Below are positions 12,471-23,804 of a DNA stretch of 64,000 nt, piece after piece. Origin of the DNA: Phyllostachys edulis (taxonomy: Eukaryota; Streptophyta; Magnoliopsida; Poales; Poaceae); contig CM070550.1 in assembly GCA_036346405.1 (NCBI GenBank), forward strand, positions 13,612,115 to 13,676,114, given 5' to 3'. A program made the translations under genes and the position numbers. The notes beneath the pieces are model-generated. The model was given only the letters and a program-made list of their open reading frames with translations, was not told the DNA's origin and ran no database searches. Each line of letters begins with the position of its first letter. Position 1 is the stretch's first letter.

Positions 12471-14061
12471 AAAGAGAGAATCAAAGAATGGAATATTTGC
12501 TTCACTCGGTGGTGAATAAATGAGCAAAAGACAATCACTAGAGCAAAAGACAAGCTGAGCTTCGATGGTGAAGAAATGAGCTGTAGCCATTTGTTTTTAT
12601 AAGCATGGAGAGTCGGAGAGAAAGAATCTCGGATAGAGTCATTGTTTTGCCCGTTGCCTCTCTCCCTCGCGGCCCATTGCCACTCTTCCTCTCGCCCATT
12701 GTTCTCTAATTTCCAATAAAAGTACTTGTCATTTCTTATCATGTCAAAGTTGTGTCCTATCCTATCAACAACACATCATCAGGCATGCATGTCACTAGGG
12801 TTGTAGGGTAAGGCACATCTTCAGGCATGCATGTCACTAAGGTTGTAGCCTGTAGGTAGGGCACATCATCGTGTCACTTCCCCAGCAGTCCACTCCCCTA
12901 GGCCCCAGTAGGCCAGTCGCCACCTGCTAGTGCCTATTGCCCATAGTCCAATGACAACCAGTAGTGTGTGTTGTGCTCATTGTAAATTTACATAAACTGT
13001 GGGCCTATGGTCTGTGAGCCTATGACTAATCATTCTCACCGAAATAAGACACAACAAAAAAGCAAAATGTTGTGGTAAAAAGAGAAAAACAAAGGAACAC
13101 AATGTTAGGGAATAGTACGACGACGCAGCTTAGCTACAGTACAAGTCGAAAGCATCCCTGCCTGCTCTTGAGTCTTGTCACCTCTCTTCCCTCAGAACGA
13201 GACATAGAAAAGTGAAAAAGAAAGAAAGAAAGGGAGCCTCTTCCTTCCAGTTCCTACGACCGCTAGTCATCTCCTATAGTCCAGTACTCTAGTAGCGCCT
13301 CCCCCAGTTGGCGCTACTCCGGTACTCCCCCAGCCCCCCTCAGTCTCCCGCAAGCGGCCAAGCCCCCCTGTGACCATGTTTGGCTGTCCCCCATCACCTC
13401 CCCCTTGGCCTTGGGCCTTGGTCCCTTCTCCCCCGGCTGCCTCCCCCACCCCCTTCTCCCCCTCTCCCCCACCCTGGGCCCCGGTGCTTCCCCCTGCCGC
13501 CTCCCCCTCTTCCCCCACACCCTGCGACTCCCCCTGCCACCTTCCCCACCTCCCCCTTCTCCCGGTGGCGGCGGCGGCGAGCTCACTGAGCTGGTGGCAG
13601 AATGGATTTCACCGGTGGCGGTGGCAAGCTCACCGGCACTGATGGTGGTGGGTTTTTACTGGTGGAGGCGGCGAGCTGACCGGAGATGGCGGTGGCAGGG
13701 ATGTCTTTGGAGATGGTGGCGACGACGAAGGGCGCACCGAGCATACATGCGTGCAGTAGTCGACGGGGCTAGCAAGCACGGGTGCGTACTCGAGCGATGT
13801 CTTCTGTCCCGGGCGTGCGCTCGAGTGACATGTTCTGCCCCTTGGCGTGTCGCCGGCGTGTTGCCGTGCCGTCGTGTTATGGATCGTGCGGCCGCCCGAA
13901 ACACGCCCCATTGGTCGTGCCATGTCATGTCGCCCGTCGTGCGATGTCCACACGCCCGGCCTGGCCCGCCTGTTCGTGCCATGCCGGCATGGCCCGCCAC
14001 ATGGCATGTCGTGCCGTGCTTGGGCCGTGCCGGCCCGACACGAAATGGCACAGCCCAACTC
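12471..14061. other. No gene recognised; GC-rich repeat DNA
   Basis: A duplicated segment (AGGCATGCATGTCACTA at about 12781 and 12821) is followed by C-rich/G-rich sequence with long frames on both strands (for example 13405-14217 plus, 13630-14132 minus). These lack domains and have proline-rich or arginine-rich composition dictated by the C-tracts. Near 13980-14050 are GCCGTGC/GGCCCGACAC words resembling, in inverted order, those at about 5570-5650. Confidence 0.4.
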
Positions 14062-16329
14062 CTAGGTCTACCTGGCCGCCACGTCCGCGCCGCGTTAGCG
14101 CCACACCACCCGCCGCACCGCACCATCACCATGTCACCCGACCATCCCCTGTGGCCACCACCTCACCGCCACGCGTGCACCACACGTGCACCCATCACCA
14201 CCTCAGTTGCCACCTAAACCCTAACCATAGATCTAAACATAGGTGGACCTAGTCTGCCGTAGACCGTGCCTATGACATGTGGACCCTCCTTGTCAGTGCA
14301 TTGTGCCATAGACCCATGAGCTCATGAACCCATGGACGAACCCTGTGGACTCGTCCTATAGACCGTGGGTCCCACCCAGCAGTCCTTAATCCAATTTTTG
14401 GGAATTTATTTAATTTCCTAAAATTATTTTCCAGTGGGTCCCACCTGTTAGTTTCTCTCTCCTCTTTTATTTTTCCTGAATTTCTCAGCCGGCCAACTTC
14501 CAAGAGCTTGTTCTCCACACGATCTCCGGTTGAGCCCATTCAAGTCTTTGAATTCATCTAAATCGAGCTCTACCTTCTTGTGTTTTTTATTTAATTTTTT
14601 GGAGTCCATTTATTGCTCTGTTTTGTATTTATCTGAGTTTTCTCTCTCTTTGCGAGTAGACGCTGATACTTCAAGAGCTTTCGAAGAAGTGGAGCTAGCT
14701 CAAGACCAGACCAAGACTTGTTCCAAAGCAAGTTGTGCTTTGATCATATTGCACCTAGTTTGACAAATTACTTTAATTCAAATTATTGCATGGTAATTCA
14801 ATTATTAAATGCTTTAATACTTTGAGATTAGCTATGCGACCTATTACTAGTTGGTATTATCATAGCACCAATGTGGATTGGTTTAGACACATTTAGTATG
14901 CTTAGCCATGCAACGAATATTGGTACCATTTTAATGGCAAATCTATACCTGACTAAGTGATTATGGAATATCTCTGTGATAATTGGTATGACATGTGTTG
15001 CACTCAATGGAAGCATGGGTTGCACTTTAATCAACTGGGTGGGAAGATGTTTAGATTGGGGTGAGTGGAAGCAGTGGCGGATCCAAAACGAAAATGACAG
15101 GGGTCCCTGAGGCAAGATGGGCCACGTTCGGCTAGGCTGTGGCTTGGGGTGTCCCTTCATGTTGGGGTAGGGGTGTCCACATTACATATACATGGATATA
15201 TCCAAAGAAAAATGAGTTTTGGACTCGGTGCCCTATGCACCCAGTTGTGCTACAGTAGATGCGCCCTTGAGTGGAAGTACTAAGTGAACTGGTGGCTTCG
15301 TGATTAGGATCTTCGTGAATAGGTGTAGTAAATTGGTAGTCTCGCCCTGATCGAATTAAGGACTTAACTTTGTGCGCCATTGAACTGAGCTAAATAGTAC
15401 GACCACATGCTTAGAAAGGGACAGTCCTAGCTTAGTAAGTTATGGAGTTTCAACATTGGCTACCTCAGGCGGTAGGTTAGTTCAGTGAATGGGCGGAGAT
15501 GTGGAGTCATTTGTCGATTCACTTTTATGGATGGTTCGTCGTTTACATATCCAACAGTGCGCTCCGGGCCAACGTTTGTGTGACACTAGGCTACCGGATG
15601 AAGTTTCTGAAATGTTTTGTTATGATTGGTGCTAGCTATACTAGTTATATCGTGTGAGTAAAGTGTATAACCTCTATAGAGTGTTAACAATCTATTTGAA
15701 TAGCCGCGTCCGCGGTCATAGATATGCTCGGGGATTTCACACAAGGGGTAGACTTTCATAAAACAAATTGAGAGGATGTCTATGTGAAAGAATTGATTAG
15801 ACTATGTGAGCTTTGTGAAAAATACTTGTTTAATTATTATTGTTATATGTTTTCAATTATGCTTTCAATCTATTATTCATATTCAATTGCAAATGTTGCT
15901 TTTGCAAAATAACCACAGAAGCCATATCATTTGAAATAAACCATCATCTATAATTGCATTCTATAATACAACTTGCTGAGTACTAGATGTGCTCATTCTT
16001 GCTATAATCACCATTTAGTTGAAGTGGAGGAGTCATCATCTACTTTCGAGGAGTTCTACGAAGTGGTTGATCGTTAAGCCTTGTTTCCAGTCGGTTGTCT
16101 GTGGCAAGTCGATGGGTTTTCGCTGGAGTTGCTTTTGTTTCGTTGCTGCTTTTTTATTTAGTGCTAAGCCCAGCGTGGCTCATTAATTAATTGTAAACTC
16201 AACCATAAGGTCACAATTACTATTTGTTATTCAAATTAGTATGTTTATTCTTATATTTGTTATATATATAATAATATTTATCTATGTTGACACTATGTGC
16301 ACTAACGTGATCCTGGACTAGTGCAGCAT
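14062..16329 (+). repeat. 3' part of gypsy-type LTR (copy B)
   Basis: Collinear with copy A over about 1.2 kb: GAGCCCATTCAAG, TTCATCTAAAT, the GTAGACGCTGATACTTC box, GATCATATTG, then AGCCGCGTCCGCGG and GCTCGGGGATTTCACAC. It continues about 550 bp beyond copy A and ends near 16329 at GCATACACA, directly against reverse-strand gypsy RT sequence. The missing 5' part is probably 3986-5551. Confidence 0.6.
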
Positions 16330-16795
16330 ACACACTGTAATAGGGAACTTGTCTGTCACTGTCTTATCATTCAATCCCTGATATTCCACGCAAAAATGCC
16401 AAGTATCATCATGTTTCTTCAATAGGAGTACGGGCGGAGAGAAAGTGGAAGTGCTCTCATGGATAATACCTTGCGTCAACATGTCAAAGAGAAAGTGGAA
16501 GTGCTCTTACGGATAATACCTTGCGTCAACATGTCATCATATTGACGCTCAATTTCATCTTTCAAGGTCTGTGGGTACCTGTATGGATGTACTGCAATGG
16601 GTGTGGTGCCGGGTAGGAGATGGATTCGATGATTGTGGCGTCGTGCTGGTGGCAGCCCACGGGGTGCTTCAAACACATGTGCAAATTCTTGCAGCAATGC
16701 TTCCATCCAGTTGTCTATCATGCATGTACGAAGATGGGGAGCTTCAGAAGCTGCTGCCAGACCACGCCATGCCACCAGATGGTCATGTTCCTCAA
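16330..16795 (-). pseudogene. Ty3-gypsy RT relic, N-terminal half
   Basis: Reverse strand reads EFAHVFEAPRGLPPARRHNH, then IHLLPGTTPI, RYPQTLKDEIERQYDDML, GIIRKSTSTFS, and after a short duplication KKHDDTWHFCVEYQGLN and DKFPI, which is the standard entry into a Ty3-gypsy reverse transcriptase. The GGATAATACCTTGCGTCAACATGTCA segment occurs twice (about 16460 and 16513), a local duplication. The sequence stops at 16330 at the LTR edge and would continue in the fragment at 3276-3985. Confidence 0.8.
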
Positions 16796-16839
16796 GTTGT
16801 ATTTTGTTTTGAGTTTCTACTGTTATTTCTAATGTTTAT

Positions 16840-16939
16840 GATATCTTAAAAATATAGATAGCTACAATATACGTAAATATATTCCCAAACATCTAAGTTA
16901 TAAAATTTAGCCGTGCAAATGTACGGGTCACCCTGCTAG
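16840..16939 (+). mobile_element. Probable Helitron 3' end
   Basis: The sequence ends in a short hairpin (CCGTGCA AAT GTACGG, about 16909-16925), then about ten bases, then CTAG at 16936-16939 followed by T. Hairpin plus CTRR and insertion before T is the Helitron 3' signature. The 5' TC end was not found; it may lie anywhere upstream or have been lost. Confidence 0.5.
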
Positions 16940-17406
16940 TTACAAGGTATAAGTCCTTATTTATAGGACATACACTCCTGATGGGCAACCGGCTAATCCT
17001 AGAGTCCAACTCACACACGATAGCTAACATACTTAAACTAGATAATCCTAATCTTATCTCTAAGCTTTCCCTTTCCTAATTGCGCAAGGAAACACGTCTC
17101 CTTGCGTTATGCGTTGCTGCTACTTGCAAGAGCATGCTTAGCACGGGGCTGATAGATTTTGCTGAAGGAGTCCACAACACTATTGATGAGCTTTTACTTG
17201 CTCTGGACTATCAATTATGCATGAAAAGCTTCACTAAATTCCAGTAGGTCCCAAGATATTGCCATCCGACAATAAGGTGAATTCAATTCTTTCCAGAAAT
17301 TAACTGGACACTAAAGTTGAGCACCATGTAATTCATTTGAAAATAAGAGAATTTCAGAATAGGTCTTTTGTTATCATGTTCCTCGGAAATCTCTTAAAAA
17401 TGCTAC
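16940..17406. other. Intergenic; partly related to UGT 3' flank
   Basis: No gene. A phrase at about 17225-17250 (AGCTTCACTAAATTCCAGTAGGT) resembles the sequence just downstream of UGT-2 (about 31193-31216). With the match on the other side of the CACTA (about 27680-27850), this suggests the CACTA landed in a duplicated UGT 3' flank. Confidence 0.4.
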
Positions 17407-17431
17407 TTACACTACTCAAAACATGCTATAG

Positions 17432-17800
17432 TAGACGACCCATCACAGACGGTTTTTATGGAACTGTCTGTGTTGGGTCTGTCGGGATGAGGCATCGGTT
17501 CTGCCGGTTTATCACAGACAATTTTGTTAAGAACCGTCTATGATAGGCATCTATCACAGACGGTTCTAATTAAGAACCGTCTGTGATATATCACAGACGG
17601 TTCTATTCACAAACCGTCTGTGATAATCGACTAATCACACCGCAGGCGGTTTGTAATTAGAACCGCTGCAGGATTAGTGAATTATCACTGACGGTTTGTG
17701 AATAGAACCGTCAGGATATATCATGACATTTCTTAATAGAACCGCTCTGTGATAATAAGATATCGCGAGCGGTTCTAATTAGAAACCGTCTGTGATATCC
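17432..17800. repeat. CACTA left subterminal palindrome array
   Basis: About seven units of ATCACAGACGGTTCT..AGAACCGTCTGTGAT in head-to-head pairs, with some decayed (for example GCAGGCGGTTTGT). In En/Spm-type elements, subterminal repeats are bound by the element's own regulatory protein; that role is inferred here. Confidence 0.85.
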
Positions 17801-17806
17801 TGGCAT

Positions 17807-17814
17807 TATATAAA
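17807..17814 (+). promoter_or_regulatory. TATA box of the CACTA transposase gene
   Basis: TATATAAA directly after the last subterminal palindrome and about 500 bp before the first ATG of the tnp2 reading frame. A GC-rich leader with repeated TGCCGCTGCC follows. Confidence 0.5.
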
Positions 17815-18318
17815 TTGTGCCCGACACATCCTCTATCGCACTGCCGTTGCCTCTGCTGCACTGCCGCTGCCTCTGCCACTTTGGAGCAACCCTACCTCTG
17901 CCGCAACCCTGCCGCTGCCTCTGTCGCAACCCTGCTGCTGGCTCCACTTATATCTGCTCCTCCTCCCCCATGCGCCACTTCCCTGCCCTAGCTCCTCCAA
18001 CCTGCGGCTCCTCCCCCATTGCGCCAGCTTAGAGAGGAGAAGGTTGGACCCCCTGCCCCTAGCGCCTCCTCCACCCCACTGCCTCCTCCCCACATTGCGC
18101 CACCTGCACCTTGCTGTGCCTCCACCCCCATTGTGCCACCTTAGAGGGGAGAAGGAATCATATTTTCTTCGTGAGCTCCGAGGGTAATGATCTATAACCC
18201 TTTATGTTTGCTATAAATTAATCGTTAATCAATTTAAGTATGTTTGGTAAATAGGAAGAATACGTACTTGCGGTTTATTAATCTAATTTGACACTAATTT
18301 GTTACATGCGTAGCATAG

Positions 18319-21300
18319 ATGGACCGAAACTGGATGTACGGTGTGAACCGTGTGAGTCAAGAGTACATTAATGGCGTGGTTGCTTTTAGAAGAGTCGCCG
18401 AGCAGGATATGTTGAAGAAGGGGATAAATTTTATGTACTGTCTATGCATTGATTGCGGTAATCTGAAGATGTTTAACAATGCGGTGCAGATCGAAGCGCA
18501 CTTTATTCGAAGGGGTTTCAAAAAAGGGTATACATGTTGGATCAGTCATGGTGAAGAGAACATTATACTAGAAGTTAATAATGACGACATCACCGAGGAA
18601 GTCAATGATTTGCCAGATGTGGACTGTGCTTTTGATGAGGATAGGTCGCACGATGACAATCTGGATCAGATACGACGCGGTGCAAAAGAGAACTACAGTG
18701 AGAGAGAGTTTTGTAAATTCGAGGGCTTAAGGGAGAACTCGGTCAGACCTTTGTTCCCTGGCTGCAAGTCGAAATATACAAGGTTGTCAACCGTGCTTGA
18801 ACTGCTGAAATTGAAGGCAAGCAATGGTTGGTCTGATAAGAGTTTCACGGCGTTGTTAGGTCTTCTAGCGGACATTTTTCCAGAGGGAAATATGTTGCCC
18901 AACACCACCTACCAAGCAAAGAAGGCTATTTGTCCATTGGGCATGGAAGTAGAAAGAATACATGCATGTCCGAACGATTGTATCCTCTACCGTAAAGAGT
19001 ATGCAGACATGCATGTATGTCCCGTGTGCAAAGCATCCCGATATAAGTGTCAGAATACTGCTAAGGTGAAGTAAGGACCTCCTGCTAAGATGTTATGGTA
19101 TCTGCCTATGATCCCACATTTGAAGCATTTATTTGCGAACCCAAAGGAGGCAAGATTGCTGCGTTGGCACTCGGAGGAGCGTAAGAGAGATGGAAAGCTA
19201 AGACACCCTGCTGATTCTGCCCAGTGGAGAAACTTCGATCGGAGCTTTGAAGAGTTCGGTGCGGAACCGAGGAACATAAGGTGAGGGTTGAGTACGGATG
19301 GAATGAATCCTTTCGGTAACATGAGCAAATTGACATAGCACTGGCCCATGAATCTATGTATGTACAACCTTCCTCCTTGGTCGTGTATAAAGCGGAAGTA
19401 CATTTTGATGTCACTACTTATTCAAGGGCGAAGCAACTGGGAATGATATTGATGTGTACCTAGCACTATTCTTTGGAAGATCTTGTGACCTTTGTGGAGC
19501 GAAGAATGCAGGTATGGGATGCGTACAAGCGAGAGAACTTCACTTGTCACGAGCCATGTTGTTCCGCACCATCAATGATTTTTACGCCCTTGGTAACTGT
19601 CAAAGCTTGATTACAAAAGGAGCCAAAGTCTGTCCGCACTGCTTAGATGCTACGGAGGGTGTATGGCTGAACAACTCACGCAAAACTGTGTATATGCGTC
19701 ACCGTAGGTTCCTTCCCAGGAGTCACCCATACCGCAAGATGAAGAAACAATTCGACAGAAATAAGGAGAACGGTTCAGCTCTAAGGGCTTTTAGAGGAAC
19801 AGAGGTCTATGATATGGTTAAGGATATCGATGTTGTGCTTGGGAAGGGATGTAAATTAAGAACCCGTCAGAAGAACATCTGGAAGAAGCGGTCAATTTTT
19901 TGGGACTTGCCTTATTGGGAGCACTTAGAAGTTTGCCACTGCATCGATGTCATGCATGTAGAGAAGAATGTATGTGATAGCTTGATTGGTCTCTTACTGA
20001 ACATTAGTGGCAAAACAAAGGATGATGTTAACGCACGGCGTGACTTGGTTGATATGAACATAAGGACCGAGTTAGCACCGAAAGATACCGATACAGGACG
20101 AACGTACCTTCCCCCAGCTTGCTACACTCGATCCAAGGCCGAGAGAAATGAACTGTGCCAGAGCTTGCATGGTGTAAAAGTCCCGTCTGGTTACTCCGCT
20201 AACATTAAGAAACTTGTTTCTATGCAAGATTTGAAATTAATTGGTATGAAGTCTCATGATTGTCATGTGCTGATGACACAAATGTTTCCTGTTGCAATTA
20301 GGAGTATCTTGCCAAACAAGGTCCGAGTGACAATCTTGAGACTGTGTTATTTCTTCAACTCAATTGCTCAGAAGGTCATCGATCCCCAAGGGCTAGATGC
20401 TCTGCAGGCCGAGGTGGTGACAACTCTGTCATCTTGAGATGTATTTCCCTCTGTCATTTTTCGATATCATGGTCCATCTCATTGTTCACCTTGTGAAAGA
20501 GATAAATATATGCGGCCTTGTGTTCCTACGTCATATGTACTCGTTCGAGAGGTACATGGGAATTATCAAGTCCTACGTACGGAATCGATCTCGACCGGAG
20601 GGCAGCATCATCGAAGGTTATGCAACCGAAGAGGTCAGTGAGTTCTACGTCGACTACATGGCTCAGGTGGAACCGATAGGTGTGCCTCTATCTCGCCATG
20701 AGGGGAGACTAGATGGTATCAGGACCATCGGAAGGAAATCAATTACTCCCGATCTGGATACGTACGCTCAAGCCCATTTCATGGTCTTGCAACACATGAC
20801 CCAAGTGTCCCTGTACATCGACAAGCACAAAGACATGGTACACCAACAGAATCCAGACCGGTCGGAGGATTGGATCACGAGAGAGCACAACCGTCGATTC
20901 AACGAATGGTTAAAGGTGCGAATCACTGGGAGGTCATCAAGTGATGATACGCTGCTATGGTTGGCACAAGGGCCACAATTTACAATTGTCACATGGCAAG
21001 GATCGACATAAATGAGTACACATTTTATCTGGCACTCGGGATAGGAAGAGCACAGATCGAGCAGCGGTGTCGCATAGATGCATTCATGATCGATGGGTCA
21101 AGAGCTCCTACTATGGGCAAATAAAGGAGATATGGGAGCTCGACTACGTGCTTTTCAAGATCCCCCTATTTCAGTGCCGTTGGGTCCATCTCCCGCAGGT
21201 GAAGGTCGACAAGTACGGCGTCACTACCGTGGACCTCGAACGTGTCAGATACAAAGACGAACCATTCGTACTGGCTAACCAAGTTGTTCAAGTCTTCTAT

Positions 21301-21507
21301 GTAACCAACTCGGCAAATAAGAAGCGCCACGTAGTTCTTCATGGAAAAAGGAGGATTACCGGAGTTGAGAATGTAGTGGACGAGGAAGAATACAATCAAT
21401 TTGATGAGTTGCCTCCTTTCGGAAATGGCATCAGGCTCGAGGAAGAACCCAGTGAGGAAGCTAGCTATATGCGCGTCGATCATCATGAAGGGCTATATTT
21501 TAATTAA
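18319..21507 (+). pseudogene. CACTA tnp2-type transposase, disabled
   Basis: The family cuts and inserts CACTA elements. Domains in order: an N-terminal transposase-associated domain (MDRNWMYGVNR, then CLCIDCGN and CWISHGE); the Tnp2 core with IHACPNDCILYRKEY and CPVCKASRYKC; the catalytic-region box LSTDGMNPFGNMS (about 19290); HCIDVMHVEKNVCDSL (about 19940); a DUF4218-like part (FFDIMVHLIVHLVKEI, RYMGIIKSYVRNRSRPEG); and a DUF4216-like tail (YYGQIKEIWELDYVLFKIPL, VFYVTNSANKKRHVV). Damage seen: stop at 19072, stop at about 19282 just before the catalytic box, a frameshift near 19330-19450, a stop at 20435 and a break near 21012. A long open stretch (19454-20435) remains. Confidence 0.88.
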
Positions 21508-21869
21508 GAATTTACTCCATTGTAATTAATTTATTCCATAACATCATGTGTTATGGACTTGTAATCTCTCATATATTTTGCTGTCAACGTGAAATTGTCA
21601 TGTGTTAATGTGTTATGGACTTGTCATCTTCGATATTGATGTCAATGTGGACGTTCATTGCAATTTTGGAGTATCAAAATTGGTTTCACTTGATTTGGAG
21701 TTGAGTTGAATTAGATATGAATTTTTGAAGTCAAATGTGTTATGAACTTGTCACCAGGTTCATATGACAATCACTTGTCACCAGGTTATGAATTTTTGAA
21801 GTCAAATGTGTTATGAACTTGTCACCAGGTTCATATGACAATCACTTGTCACCAGGTTTTGTCAGCAGG

Positions 21870-21989
21870 ATCACAGACGGTTCTAGTATAGAACCGTCTG
21901 TGATAACAAATCACAGATGGTTCTTATTAAGAACCGTATGTGATACGTCCCATATCACAGACGGTTCCATAATAGAACCGTCTGTGATA
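21870..21989. repeat. Internal copy of the CACTA subterminal palindromes
   Basis: Three paired ATCACAGACGGTTC/GAACCGTCTGTGAT units of the same kind as at the two ends lie between the two genes, 4.4 kb inside the element. They are followed at once by TATAAGG and a leader, so the block may act as promoter for the second gene, or mark an old end from fusion of two elements. Confidence 0.85.
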
Positions 21990-21996
21990 GCCTTTT

Positions 21997-22003
21997 TATA
22001 AGG
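21997..22003 (+). promoter_or_regulatory. Possible TATA box of the second CACTA gene
   Basis: TATAAGG immediately 3' of the internal palindromes, followed by a GC-rich leader (22040-22390) with repeated CTCCGACTCCAGCC. The layout mirrors that in front of the tnp2 gene. Confidence 0.4.
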
Positions 22004-23254
22004 AGGGAACTGCTAGGGTTTTTGCTCTTGCTCGTCACTTCCACTACTCCCGCACCCCTTAAGCTCTCGCGCGCTCGTTCGCCTCCTCTAGGGCTCGCCG
22101 CCTCCCTGCTCCGACTCCAGCCCGACGACCGGCCGCCTCCCTGCTCTGACTCCAGCCTGACGACCGACCGCCTCCCTCCTCCGACGCGCGGCCTCCTACG
22201 ACTCTAGCCCGACGAGCGGCCGCCTCCCTCCTCCGACTCCAGCCCGACTCCACTACACATCGCCATCCTCCTCTCCGGCCTATCACTGGCTCCCTCCTTG
22301 CGCTGGCTCTAGCGCCTCCTCCGGTACTCCCTCGCGCCTCCTGTGGTATACCACTCTACTCACTCTATCCCACTCCATCCCTTGCTCTGTGAGTATTGTT
22401 GCTTATCTCACTTTGTCCCTTTGCATTTGTGCTGTGCTAGAGAATTTTTTATTCTGTGATTGTTAATCTTTAGTACAGAGAGAGAAATTGCAAAGTGGTG
22501 GGTTCTGTTAATAGCTCAATGATGATTGTTGCCATATTATGAGATTGAATAGTTAACTAGAATTAGACTTGAGCTTATTTAGAATTGCTTACTTTTGTTA
22601 TTTTATTATTGTCAGATTAGCTCCTTTCTCAGTCTCTTTGTCTATTGGTGTATTTCTGTTGTGCACTGAAATATTGCTTCTGCTCTATTTTTGGTTTGTA
22701 TAAACTGCAAGCATTTTTTTTGAGCTCAAAGTCTAATTTGGAGTTATCATATTCAATTGGTGAAGAATTTTGGCATAATGGTTGAGATGGCAAAGACTAT
22801 GTCTTTTGCAACTAGCCCAATGAGAGCAATCAAACAAATTAAAAATATGAGCTCTATGCTGATTTTTGATGTTCTCATGATGTTTGTGTTAACCATTTTA
22901 TTCTCTTTAGATGACTTGGGAGAATTACATGAGTACATGTTGTTTTGGTCATTTAAATTCTTTAGGAATTATGCTTTAGTGCTAATTAATTTTGTTGGGA
23001 TTAATTTTGAAATCTTGCTAAAACTGCATTTTTTACAACAATCCAGAAAGAAAGTTTTACTTGATTCTATTTTGTTTCTATGTCTTCATGAAAGGCTAGT
23101 CTTCTGTACATGAAGCATTAAACCTTTGCTTAGCATTTCCTTAGAGAAGCTGGTGGATTAAGGAGTGTTAGGAGTGTTAGAATAGGAGCTAACTCAATGC
23201 CCGAATTCACTAGCTAGCTCGCTCCTTGGGCGTTCATCCTAAACGTTCAGTGAA

Positions 23255-23374
23255 ACCTGACCTACTTAAATCGATCCTCGACGCTTGAGTGTACCTTTGC
23301 TTCATGCCAATCCTCCACGGCATGAAGCAAATGGTACACTCTAGTGTGTCGGGCTCGATGAAGTAGGCTCGGGT
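23255..23374 (+). other. 120-nt long-stem hairpin, microRNA-precursor-like
   Basis: Arms 23255-23308 and 23319-23374 are complementary over about 54-56 bases with few mismatches and a 10-nt loop. The stem nearest the loop (TTTGCTTCATGCC with GGCATGAAGCAAA) is perfect, and so is the next block (GAGTGTACC). It lies in the presumed first intron or leader of the second CACTA gene. Size and pairing fit a plant microRNA-like precursor; no known family is recognised. A small foldback insertion is the alternative. Confidence 0.45.
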
Positions 23375-23804
23375 AAAGATAGGCTCGGGCAAAAGATTCG
23401 TATCACTAGTTTCTATCTATACAAAGATCACAAGAGATTGTTATACATGTGGTTGTTATGTCAGTCTAGTTAAGCTTTGGATAGAGCTCAAAATCTGAAT
23501 TTTAGTGGTCTTATCCAATTTATTCATATATATGTGATACATGTTTTGCATTTCAATCAATTTAAATGACTTGAATGATTTACATTTGATTATGTTAATT
23601 TGGTCATTTAAATGCCGTTGGATTAATGCTTTATTGTTTCATATTTATGCTGGAATTAATTATGATTATTTGCTAATATTGCACATGTTGAGCATATTAT
23701 TCAGTTTAAATAGCATGGAGATACTTCATATGTATATGTTAATTTGGGACACTTGCAATCCATTTTATTGCATATGTAACTTATATAGATAGCGAGTAAG
23801 CGAG

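Noticed and set aside
13405..14217. 270-codon forward frame and opposing 142-158-codon minus frames
   Set aside because: C-tract and palindrome-rich sequence leaves several frames open on both strands; composition follows the base bias and no motif is recognisable.
22757..23113. 118-codon forward frame inside the CACTA
   Set aside because: AT-rich, hydrophobic by composition, in an intron-like region with imperfect internal repeats (compare 23540-23740); no known domain.
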